From DATKDU01 sp035649415 (lineage in GTDB: Bacteria > Planctomycetota > Planctomycetia > Pirellulales > Pirellulaceae): a stretch of 6,169 nucleotides of DNA. The notes under the pieces were generated by a model. It saw only the letters and a list, made by a program, of their open reading frames with translations, was not told the origin of the DNA and did not search any database. Shown here one piece after another: positions 1-5,351 of the stretch (positions are counted from its first letter, which is position 1; every line of letters begins with the position of its first letter). The position numbers were made by a program, and so were the translations under genes. The stretch is from contig DASRJP010000156.1 of the NCBI GenBank assembly GCA_035649415.1, positions 1 through 6,169 of the forward strand, written 5' to 3'.

Positions 1-1131
1 AGCAGGAACATCCTCGACGCGCTCGCGCAGCCGCGGCAGCAGGATGGGAAAGACGTTGATGCGATACCACAAGTCCTCGCGAAACGTGCCGCTCTTGACC
101 ATGGCGGCCAGGTCGCGATGCGTGGCGGCGACGATCCGCACGTCCACGCGAATCGGATGCTGACCTCCCACCCGCTCGATGAAGCCGTCTTGCAGGACGC
201 GGAGCAGGCGCACCTGGGCCGCCAGCGGCAGTTCGCCGATTTCGTCGAGAAACAGCGTGCCGCCGTCGGCCCGCTCGAACCAGCCGTGCCGTGTGTCACC
301 TGCGCCGGTAAAACTCCCCTTTTCATGACCGAAGAGGTGCGAGTCGATTAGCTCCGGCGGAATGGCGCCGCAGTTGACGCGCATGAACGCTCCCTGGGCC
401 CGAGCGGAGCGGGCGTGTATGGCGCGGGACACGACCTCCTTGCCGGTCCCCGTTTCGCCGAGGATCAGCACCGGGACGTCGGACTGGGCCACGAGCTCTG
501 CGCGCTCCATCACGTGCCGCAGCCCTGATTCAGCGCCCACGATCGTGTCGCCAATCTCCTGCCGTCCCAGCCGCGAAAGCAGGGATCGCTTGTCCGCCTC
601 GGCCGCTTCGCGCAGCGCCGCCAGCTCGCGCAGTCGCCGGTCGTTTTCCAGCGCCGCCGAAAACGGGTCGAGCAGCGCCTTTGCCATCTGCACGTGTGGC
701 TGTCGGAACGATTTTCCGCGCTGGCATGCCAGGATCAGCACGCCGCTGGCGCCATCGGGACCTTCTAGCGGGCCGACGGCGATCTCCCCCTCGATTTCCT
801 CGGGCACCACCAGGGCGGCGATGCCGCTGCGTTTGCTGCGCGGCGACTGCACGACTGATTTCGCTTTGGCCCAGGCGAGGAGGCGGCGGAAGTGAGCCGC
901 GGTCAGGCTGGTCCGCGGGGCAGCGTGCAGCGTCTGTCCCGCGGGCAAGCCGATCGCGACCGTGTCGAGCGCCTGATGGGCCAGATCGAACCGGCGGATG
1001 AGCAGCGCCGCTAGCGGCAAATGCTGCTCGAGCATGTCGGCAATCGTGCTGGCCGATTCGTGAATTTCGATATGGCGGCAGGCTTCTCGCCAGACTTCGA
1101 GCAGGACGTCGCGAAAGGGTTCCGTGGGCAT
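1..1131 (-). CDS. Sigma-54-dependent transcriptional activator, GAF + AAA+ domains (partial, C-terminus outside window)
   Basis: This is a bacterial enhancer-binding protein that would use ATP to remodel sigma-54 RNA polymerase. The minus strand is open for 377 codons from the ATG at 1131 to the window edge. The start is fixed by an in-frame TAG two codons upstream (1137-1135); no good Shine-Dalgarno is visible. Residues ~15-165 look like a GAF-type sensory domain, with no receiver-domain aspartate pocket. A charged helical linker follows (~160-190), then the AAA+ module: Walker A GETGTGKE (225-232), GSFTGA (272-277, the sigma-54 contact loop, Ser in place of the commoner Ala of GAFTGA), Walker B GGTLFLDEI (290-298), sensor I region AATHRDL (335-341) and FREDLWYRIN with the presumed arginine fingers (350-359). 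The end of the AAA+ domain and the expected Fis-type HTH lie beyond position 1. Layout resembles NorR/FhlA-type regulators. It is divergent from the sulfate operon, so regulation of that operon is inferred. The ligand is unknown. Confidence 0.93.
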   Translation of the reverse strand, partial: MPTEPFRDVLLEVWREACRHIEIHESASTIADMLEQHLPLAALLIRRFDLAHQALDTVAIGLPAGQTLHAAPRTSLTAAHFRRLLAWAKAKSVVQSPRSKRSGIAALVVPEEIEGEIAVGPLEGPDGASGVLILACQRGKSFRQPHVQMAKALLDPFSAALENDRRLRELAALREAAEADKRSLLSRLGRQEIGDTIVGAESGLRHVMERAELVAQSDVPVLILGETGTGKEVVSRAIHARSARAQGAFMRVNCGAIPPELIDSHLFGHEKGSFTGAGDTRHGWFERADGGTLFLDEIGELPLAAQVRLLRVLQDGFIERVGGQHPIRVDVRIVAATHRDLAAMVKSGTFREDLWYRINVFPILLPRLRERVEDVPA

Positions 1132-1146
1132 GATCTATCAAATATA

Positions 1147-1158
1147 ACGGACATCCGT
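1147..1158. promoter_or_regulatory. Palindrome ACGGA-CA-TCCGT, candidate operator half of UAS cluster
   Basis: ACGGACATCCGT has perfect 5-bp arms around a 2-bp centre. It shares its right arm (CCGT) with the next palindrome, so the two overlap with centres 10 bp apart, about one helical turn. It lies 16 bp upstream of the start codon of the divergent activator gene and about 130 bp upstream of the predicted sulfate-operon transcription start. A regulator-binding role is inferred from symmetry and position only. Confidence 0.45.
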
Positions 1159-1170
1159 CATTAATGACGG
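1155..1170. promoter_or_regulatory. Perfect 16-bp palindrome CCGTCATTAATGACGG, candidate activator binding site (UAS)
   Basis: CCGTCATT/AATGACGG is a perfect, gapless 16-bp inverted repeat in the divergent intergenic region. Enhancer-binding proteins with Fis-type HTHs bind dyad-symmetric sites typically 80-150 bp upstream of sigma-54 promoters. The centre here is about 120 bp upstream of the predicted start near 1283. The motif ATCCGTC (1153-1159) overlapping its left arm recurs as a direct repeat at 1196-1202, 43 bp away (about four helical turns). The most likely ligand is the adjacent activator; binding is inferred. Confidence 0.6.
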
Positions 1171-1177
1171 TAACTGA

Positions 1178-1195
1178 ACCATCATATTTGATGGT
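1178..1195. promoter_or_regulatory. 18-bp palindrome ACCATCA-TATT-TGATGGT, second candidate UAS
   Basis: The site has perfect 7-bp arms around TATT, with its centre about 96 bp upstream of the predicted operon start and 24 bp from the centre of the 1155-1170 palindrome. Its core ATATTTGAT (1184-1192) is also the exact reverse complement of ATCAAATAT at 1137-1145, next to the activator start codon, so the motif occurs twice on opposite strands across the cluster. It could be a second activator site or an A/T-rich site for another protein. Confidence 0.5.
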
Positions 1196-1226
1196 ATCCG
1201 TCGAGGTCCAGGCGACTTGCCCGCAA

Positions 1227-1247
1227 AACCGCTTCAAAAGCGCGGTT
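1227..1247. repeat. Inverted repeat AACCGC...GCGGTT just upstream of the sigma-54 promoter
   Basis: AACCGC (1227-1232) and GCGGTT (1242-1247) are inverted copies separated by 9 bp. An alternative inner pairing, CGCTT-CAA-AAGCG (1230-1242), is also possible. The repeat ends 9 bp before the -24 element, where a bound repressor or a bent structure could influence polymerase. No T-run follows on the plus strand, so a terminator is unlikely. Function unknown. Confidence 0.3.
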
Positions 1248-1256
1248 CTTGGCCCT

Positions 1257-1271
1257 TGGCACGTTCGTTGC
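1257..1271 (+). promoter_or_regulatory. Sigma-54 (-24/-12) promoter of the sulfate-transport operon
   Basis: TGGCACGTTCGTTGC matches the sigma-54 consensus TGGCAC-N5-TTGC at every defined base, with GG (1258-1259) and GC (1270-1271) at the required 10-bp spacing. Counting C1271 as -12 puts transcription start near 1283, giving a 5' leader of about 57 nt before the binding-protein ATG. The element also lies in a weak dyad, TTGGCA-N7-TGCCAA (1256-1274). A divergent sigma-54 activator gene and palindromic sites at the usual enhancer distance strongly support it. Not experimentally shown. Confidence 0.85.
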
Positions 1272-1327
1272 CAATGGTCCGCCCACGCCCCGGGCCGTCT
1301 CATCAACCGCCCACTGGATCCATTCAA

Positions 1328-1332
1328 AGAGG
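1328..1332 (+). promoter_or_regulatory. Shine-Dalgarno AGAGG that fixes the binding-protein start
   Basis: AGAGG lies 7 nt before the ATG at 1340. The reading frame stays open upstream to a TTG at 1217, but that start would precede the predicted transcription start and put 41 non-signal-like residues ahead of an otherwise normal lipoprotein signal peptide. The ATG at 1340 is therefore preferred. Confidence 0.75.
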
Positions 1333-1339
1333 CTTCGCC

Positions 1340-2449
1340 ATGCACGCTCGCAACCTTCCGCTCTGGCTTTTGGGACTTTTGGCGGTTTCGCTAGCGGGCT
1401 GCGGCGGAGCGACTAACGCCTCGTCGTCCGGCGAATCGTCCGGCGCCAGGAGCGCGAAATCGCCGGTGGCGCTGCTCAACGTCTCGTACGATCCGACGCG
1501 CGAATTCTACCAGGAGTTCAATGCTTCATTCGCGGCCTACTGGAAAGAGAAGTCGGGACAGGACGTGTCGATCGAGCAGTCGCACGGCGGCTCCGGCAAA
1601 CAGGCCCGCGCGGTCATCGACGGCATGAAGGCCGACGTCGTCACGCTGGCCCTGGCCTACGATATCGACGCGATTGCCGACAAGGCTCAGTTACTGCCCA
1701 AGAACTGGCAGCAGCGGCTGCCGCACAACAGCAGTCCGTACACTTCGACGATCGTGTTCCTGGTCCGCAAGGGAAATCCAAAGAACATCAAGGACTGGGG
1801 AGACTTGATCAAAGGCGATGTGGAGATCGTCACACCCAATCCCAAGACCAGCGGCGGCGCCCGCTGGAATTACCTGGCCGCCTGGGGCTATGCCCTCAAG
1901 CGCGAATTGGGCGATCTGTCCAAGCTCAAGGACCCGGCGGCCAAGGCCGAGGTCGAGTTAGCGCAGGCCAAGGCGCGGGCGTTTGTCGCAGAAATCTACA
2001 AGCGGGTTTCACGGCTCGACACGGGGGCTCGCGCTTCCACCAACACGTTCGTCCAGCTTCGCCAGGGGGACGTGCTGCTGGCCTGGGAAAACGAGGCCTT
2101 CCTCTCCGTGAAAGAAGCCAAGTCGAGCGACTTCGAGATCGTCGCGCCGAGCATCAGCATCCTGGCCGAGCCGCCGGTCGCTGTCGTGGACAAGGTCGCC
2201 CAGAAAAACGGCACGACCGAAGTAGCCAAGGCATATCTGGAGCACCTCTACTCGCCGCAAGGCCAGCAGCTTGCGGCCAGGCACTTCTACCGCCCGGCGA
2301 TTGCCGAGTCGATCTCCGCCGAGCAGCGAAACCAATTCGCCACGCTCGAGCTATTCAACATCGACGACGTGTTCGGCGGCTGGGCAAGAGCGCAGCACGA
2401 GCACTTCGACGACGGCGGCATCTTCGACCAGATCCAGCAGGGGAAGTAA
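1340..2449 (+). CDS. sbp: Sulfate ABC transporter substrate-binding lipoprotein (Sbp/CysP family)
   Basis: This is the extracytoplasmic sulfate (possibly thiosulfate) receptor that feeds the CysTWA importer. From the ATG at 1340 it is 369 residues. The N-terminus is a lipoprotein signal peptide: Arg4, hydrophobic residues 5-19, and lipobox LAGC (18-21), so Cys21 would be acylated and the protein membrane-anchored. A Gly/Ser-rich linker runs to ~40. Family hallmarks are QSHGGSGKQ (80-88) and NPKTSGGARWNY (167-178), both typical sulfate-binding-protein signatures contributing anion-binding residues, plus DTGARASTNTF (227-237) and LLAWENEA (246-253). Lipid anchoring differs from the free periplasmic Sbp of enterobacteria. 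It is the first gene after the sigma-54 promoter. Sulfate versus thiosulfate preference (Sbp versus CysP) cannot be settled from sequence alone. The family assignment is very secure. Confidence 0.95.
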   Translation: MHARNLPLWLLGLLAVSLAGCGGATNASSSGESSGARSAKSPVALLNVSYDPTREFYQEFNASFAAYWKEKSGQDVSIEQSHGGSGKQARAVIDGMKADVVTLALAYDIDAIADKAQLLPKNWQQRLPHNSSPYTSTIVFLVRKGNPKNIKDWGDLIKGDVEIVTPNPKTSGGARWNYLAAWGYALKRELGDLSKLKDPAAKAEVELAQAKARAFVAEIYKRVSRLDTGARASTNTFVQLRQGDVLLAWENEAFLSVKEAKSSDFEIVAPSISILAEPPVAVVDKVAQKNGTTEVAKAYLEHLYSPQGQQLAARHFYRPAIAESISAEQRNQFATLELFNIDDVFGGWARAQHEHFDDGGIFDQIQQGK

Positions 2450-2488
2450 CCGAAAGAATCGGCGCCTCGACTCGCTTCCCGAGGGAAG
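2440..2488 (+). repeat. Intercistronic alternative hairpins between sbp and cysT
   Basis: CTTCCC (2475-2480) can pair with GGGAAG at 2483-2488, which contains the cysT Shine-Dalgarno region, or with GGGAAG at 2441-2446, which abuts the sbp stop codon. A small CCGA-N5-TCGG stem (2450-2462) lies inside the longer loop. The downstream pairing has only a 2-nt loop, so it would need to open partly. The arrangement could lower cysT translation relative to sbp or protect the sbp end of the mRNA. This is inference from complementarity only. Confidence 0.35.
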
Positions 2489-2493
2489 ACACC

Positions 2494-3333
2494 ATGCGAC
2501 TGGCCCTGAAAAAACACAGCGTGCTCCCCGGCTTTGGAATGACCCTCGGCTACACGGTTTTGTACCTCAGCCTGATCGTGCTCATCCCGCTGTCGGTGCT
2601 CATGGCCCGCACGGCAACCATGCCGCTGGCCGAGTTCTGGAATACGGTGACGGCGCCGCGCGTCCTGGCCGCCTTTCGGCTGACCATCGGCGCTTCGCTG
2701 GCGGGCGCCTTGATCAATGCGGCCTTCGGTTTCGTCGTGGCCTGGTCCCTCGTCCGCTACCGGTTTCCGGGGCGCAAGCTGCTCGACGCCGTGGTCGATA
2801 TGCCGTTCGCGCTGCCCACGGCCGTGTCCGGCATCGCCCTGACGGCGATCTTTGCGGAAACCGGCTGGCTGGGCCAATTCCTGTTTCCTCTGGGAATCAA
2901 GACGGCAATCTCGCCGCTCGGCGTGACCATTGCCTTGACGTTCATTGGTCTGCCGTTCGTCGTTCGCACGCTCCAGCCGGCGCTCGAGGAACTCGACGCC
3001 GAAATGGAAGAGGCGGCGGCCAGCCTGGGGGCCAATCGCTGGCAGACCTTTTGGCGCGTGATCCTGCCGACGGTCTTGCCGGCGCTGCTCACGGGCTTCG
3101 CGCTGGCCTTTGCACGGGCGCTCGGCGAATACGGCTCGGTGGTCTTCATCGCCGGCAACAAACAGCTTCAGACGGAAATCACCTCGCTGCTGATCATGAT
3201 CAAGCTCGACCAGTACGATTATGCCGGGGCGACGGCCATCGCCTCGGTGATGCTGGTGGCATCTTTCGCGATCCTGCTGGCGATCAACGCACTTCAGTGG
3301 TGGGTGGCCCGCGGCCGCCTGGAGGGCGCCTAG
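2494..3333 (+). CDS. cysT: Sulfate ABC transporter permease subunit CysT (CysU)
   Basis: This is one of the two membrane subunits forming the sulfate channel. It is 279 residues, the normal family length. The start ATG follows GAGGGAAG (2481-2488). Roughly six hydrophobic spans are visible (~15-37, 62-86, 103-123, 140-160, 192-212, 242-270). The cytoplasmic EAA coupling loop, which docks on the ATPase, is EEAAASLGANRWQTFWRVILP (172-192). Typical CysT segments are DMPFALPTAVSGIAL (102-116) and ARALGEYGSVVFIAGN (207-222). It is separated from sbp by 44 bp and from cysW by 2 bp. CysT is told from CysW by its order in the operon and the LGEYGSVVFIAGN stretch. No damage is seen. Confidence 0.95.
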   Translation: MRLALKKHSVLPGFGMTLGYTVLYLSLIVLIPLSVLMARTATMPLAEFWNTVTAPRVLAAFRLTIGASLAGALINAAFGFVVAWSLVRYRFPGRKLLDAVVDMPFALPTAVSGIALTAIFAETGWLGQFLFPLGIKTAISPLGVTIALTFIGLPFVVRTLQPALEELDAEMEEAAASLGANRWQTFWRVILPTVLPALLTGFALAFARALGEYGSVVFIAGNKQLQTEITSLLIMIKLDQYDYAGATAIASVMLVASFAILLAINALQWWVARGRLEGA

Positions 3334-3335
3334 TC

Positions 3336-4205
3336 ATGTCTGCAACTGCGAAATCCCGCCGCGCGACCAATGATCCGCTCTGGCTGCGCATCGTCCTCAT
3401 CGGCATTTCCTTTGCCTTCGTGGGCGTGCTGCTGGTGCTGCCGCTGGTCGTGGTTTTTACCGAGGCGCTACGGCACGGCCTGGGAACGTACCTCACCAGC
3501 CTGCGTCAGCCAGCCGCCTGGCAGGCAATCAAGCTGACGCTGATTGCCGCCGGCATTTCCGTGCCGCTGAACCTGGTGTTTGGCGTGGCGGCGTCTTGGG
3601 CGATCGCCAAGTTCGATTTCCGCGGCAAGAGCCTGCTGATTACGCTCATCGACCTGCCGTTTGCGGTGTCGCCGGTGATTTCCGGCCTGATCTACATGCT
3701 GCTGTTTGGCATGCAGGGGCTGTTTGGCAAGACGCTGGCCGCCTGGGACATCGAAATCATCTTTGCGATTCCCGGTGTGGTGCTGGCGACGGTGTTCGTC
3801 ACGTTTCCCTTCGTGGCCCGGGAATTGATCCCGCTGATGCAAGAACAAGGGAATGAGGAAGAGCAGGCCGCGCTGTCCCTGGGGGCCAGCGGCTGGCAGA
3901 CCTTCTGGCGGGTGACGCTGCCGAACATCAAGTGGGGTCTGCTGTACGGCGTGATCTTGTGCAACGCCCGCGCCATGGGGGAATTCGGCGCAGTGTCGGT
4001 TGTCGCCGGCCATCGCGATCGCACCAACACGGTCCCGCTGTACGTCGAGGCCCTCTACAACGAGTTCAACGCCCCGGCGGCATTCGCCATGGCGTCCATC
4101 CTGGCCCTGCTGGGTCTGGTGACGCTGGCGGCAAAAACGTACCTCGAGTGGAAGCTTCAGAATCAATTTCGCGAAACCCTTGAGCCGGCAGCGGCAGAGG
4201 TCTGA
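3336..4205 (+). CDS. cysW: Sulfate ABC transporter permease subunit CysW
   Basis: This is the second membrane subunit, partner of CysT in the sulfate channel. It is 289 residues from the ATG at 3336, preceded by GGAGG (3321-3325). The frame is open far upstream across cysT, but those codons are out of frame with cysT and carry no domain, so the ATG here is right. Hydrophobic spans lie near 18-42, 66-90, 104-128, 141-164, 200-222 and 248-270. The EAA loop is EEEQAALSLGASGWQTFWRVTLP (174-196). The stretch ARAMGEFGAVSVVAGHRDRTNTVPL (211-235) is characteristic of CysW, as is DLPFAVSPVISGLIYMLLFG (106-125). It begins 2 bp after the cysT stop and ends 2 bp before cysA, so translation is probably coupled. 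Confidence 0.95.
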   Translation: MSATAKSRRATNDPLWLRIVLIGISFAFVGVLLVLPLVVVFTEALRHGLGTYLTSLRQPAAWQAIKLTLIAAGISVPLNLVFGVAASWAIAKFDFRGKSLLITLIDLPFAVSPVISGLIYMLLFGMQGLFGKTLAAWDIEIIFAIPGVVLATVFVTFPFVARELIPLMQEQGNEEEQAALSLGASGWQTFWRVTLPNIKWGLLYGVILCNARAMGEFGAVSVVAGHRDRTNTVPLYVEALYNEFNAPAAFAMASILALLGLVTLAAKTYLEWKLQNQFRETLEPAAAEV

Positions 4206-4207
4206 CC

Positions 4208-5278
4208 ATGAGCATTGAAGTTCAGCGAATCAGCAAGAGCTTTGGCGCCTACAAGGCGCTCGACGACGTGAGCATGAAAGTAAACGATGGCGAGCTGGTT
4301 GCTCTGCTGGGACCCTCCGGCTCCGGCAAGACCACGCTGCTGCGGATCATAGCCGGACTCGAAACGCCGGACGACGATGACCGATCGGCAATTCTTTTCG
4401 ACGGCATCGACGTGGCCCGCCAGCGAGTCGGCCAGCGGCAGGTCGGCTTTGTGTTTCAGCACTACGCGCTTTTCAAGCACATGAGCGTGTTTGAAAACAT
4501 CGCCTTTGGCCTGCGCGTCCGCCCGCGGGGCCAGCGGCCTACCAATCAGCAGATTCACGACAAGGTCAGCGAGCTTTTGAAGCTGATCCAGCTCGAAAAC
4601 TTCGGCCGCCGCTATCCGTCGCAGCTATCTGGCGGCCAGCGGCAACGGGTCGCGCTCGCGCGGGCCTTGGCCATCGAGCCAAAAGTGCTGCTGCTCGACG
4701 AGCCGTTCGGCGCGCTGGATGCCAAGGTGCGGCAAGGGCTACGGAATTGGCTGCGGCGGCTGCACGATGAAATTCACGTGACGAGCGTTCTCGTGACGCA
4801 CGACCAGGAAGAAGCCTTGGAAGTGGCCGATCGCGTCGTCGTCATGAACCAGGCCCGCATCGAGCAGGTCGGCACGCCCGAAGAGGTCTTTCACCAACCG
4901 GCCTCGGAGTTCGTGATCGATTTCCTCGGCAACGTCAACGTCTTTCACGGCCGCATCGAGCAGGGGCAAGCCGTGCTCAGCGGCCTCGCAGCGATTGACC
5001 GCCGCCTGGGCGGCGAGCGCCGAACCGATCACTTGTACGTCCGGCCGCACGAGCTGGAGATCGAGCGGCACAAGAACGGAGTGCCGTCGATCGAGGCACG
5101 CGTGTCGCGAATCAATCCGGCAGGCGCTGTGGCAAAGATCGCGCTTGCGACCAGCGATGGAGACATCCAGGTGGACTTGCCGCTGGAGCGGCTGGAGCAA
5201 TTGGCGCTGCATGCGGGAGACGAGGTGTATGTGTCGGCCAAGAAGGCCCGCGTGTTCGTCCCCGAATATGTGATTTAG
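4208..5278 (+). CDS. cysA: Sulfate ABC transporter ATP-binding protein CysA
   Basis: This is the cytoplasmic ATPase that powers the CysTW channel as a dimer. It is 356 residues, the usual length. An AGAGG (4196-4200) precedes the ATG. Motifs in order: Walker A GPSGSGKT (35-42), Q-loop FVFQHYALF (81-89, Q84), signature LSGGQRQR (140-147), Walker B VLLLDEP (160-166), D-loop GALDA (168-172) and H-loop THDQEEA (197-203, H198). The C-terminal ~115 residues form the regulatory TOBE-like region, including LYVRPHELEI (276-285), as in CysA rather than MalK-type proteins. All catalytic residues are present. The stop is TAG at 5276-5278, whose final G is the first base of the insertion sequence, so the native end of the gene may have differed by the stop codon or a few residues. 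Confidence 0.95.
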   Translation: MSIEVQRISKSFGAYKALDDVSMKVNDGELVALLGPSGSGKTTLLRIIAGLETPDDDDRSAILFDGIDVARQRVGQRQVGFVFQHYALFKHMSVFENIAFGLRVRPRGQRPTNQQIHDKVSELLKLIQLENFGRRYPSQLSGGQRQRVALARALAIEPKVLLLDEPFGALDAKVRQGLRNWLRRLHDEIHVTSVLVTHDQEEALEVADRVVVMNQARIEQVGTPEEVFHQPASEFVIDFLGNVNVFHGRIEQGQAVLSGLAAIDRRLGGERRTDHLYVRPHELEIERHKNGVPSIEARVSRINPAGAVAKIALATSDGDIQVDLPLERLEQLALHAGDEVYVSAKKARVFVPEYVI

Positions 5279-5295
5279 AGCGTCTAACAAAATGA
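5278..5295 (+). repeat. Left terminal inverted repeat of the IS
   Basis: GAGCGTCTAACAAAATGA is the exact reverse complement of the right end at 6151-6168. Identity extends one base outward (A5277 with T6169), which may be part of the target duplication. The repeat starts inside the cysA stop codon. Confidence 0.93.
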
Positions 5296-5337
5296 TGTAG
5301 GTGACTTGGAATCAGATGGCTAGATTCATGGCAGCAC

Positions 5338-5346
5338 AAGGAGGTG
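5338..5346 (+). promoter_or_regulatory. Strong Shine-Dalgarno AAGGAGGTG of the transposase
   Basis: AAGGAGGTG is nearly a full anti-16S match and ends 5 nt before the ATG at 5352. It decides the transposase start over the in-frame GTG at 5301 and the ATGs at 5316 and 5328, none of which has a comparable site. Confidence 0.8.
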
Positions 5347-5351
5347 CAGTC

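Noticed and set aside
118..1001. Plus-strand reading frames opposite the activator
   Set aside because: They have no recognisable domains, the composition is typical of antisense GC-rich frames, and the opposite strand is a clear conserved gene.
1132..1256. IHF site between palindromes and promoter
   Set aside because: TATCAA at 1136-1141 resembles the start of the IHF consensus, but the required downstream TTR is absent, and nothing better lies between the palindromes and the promoter.
1217..1339. Longer N-terminus for the sulfate-binding protein starting at TTG 1217
   Set aside because: It would start upstream of the predicted transcription start and bury a normal lipoprotein signal peptide. 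The ATG at 1340 has a good Shine-Dalgarno.
1201..1339. SAM-type or other sulfur riboswitch in the leader
   Set aside because: No SAM-I, SAM-II or SAH core motif was recognised by eye, and the predicted leader of about 57 nt is too short for SAM-I.
530..1345. Long minus-strand reading frame of 271 codons overlapping the activator and the intergenic region
   Set aside because: It is a different frame of the same strand as the activator, has arginine/alanine-rich low-quality protein, and the activator frame carries unmistakable AAA+ motifs. It is a GC-driven shadow.
5296..5337. Sigma-70-like promoter for the transposase inside the IS left end
   Set aside because: TAGATT at 5321-5326 is a possible -10, but no acceptable -35 lies at 16-18 bp, so it is not supported well enough to annotate.
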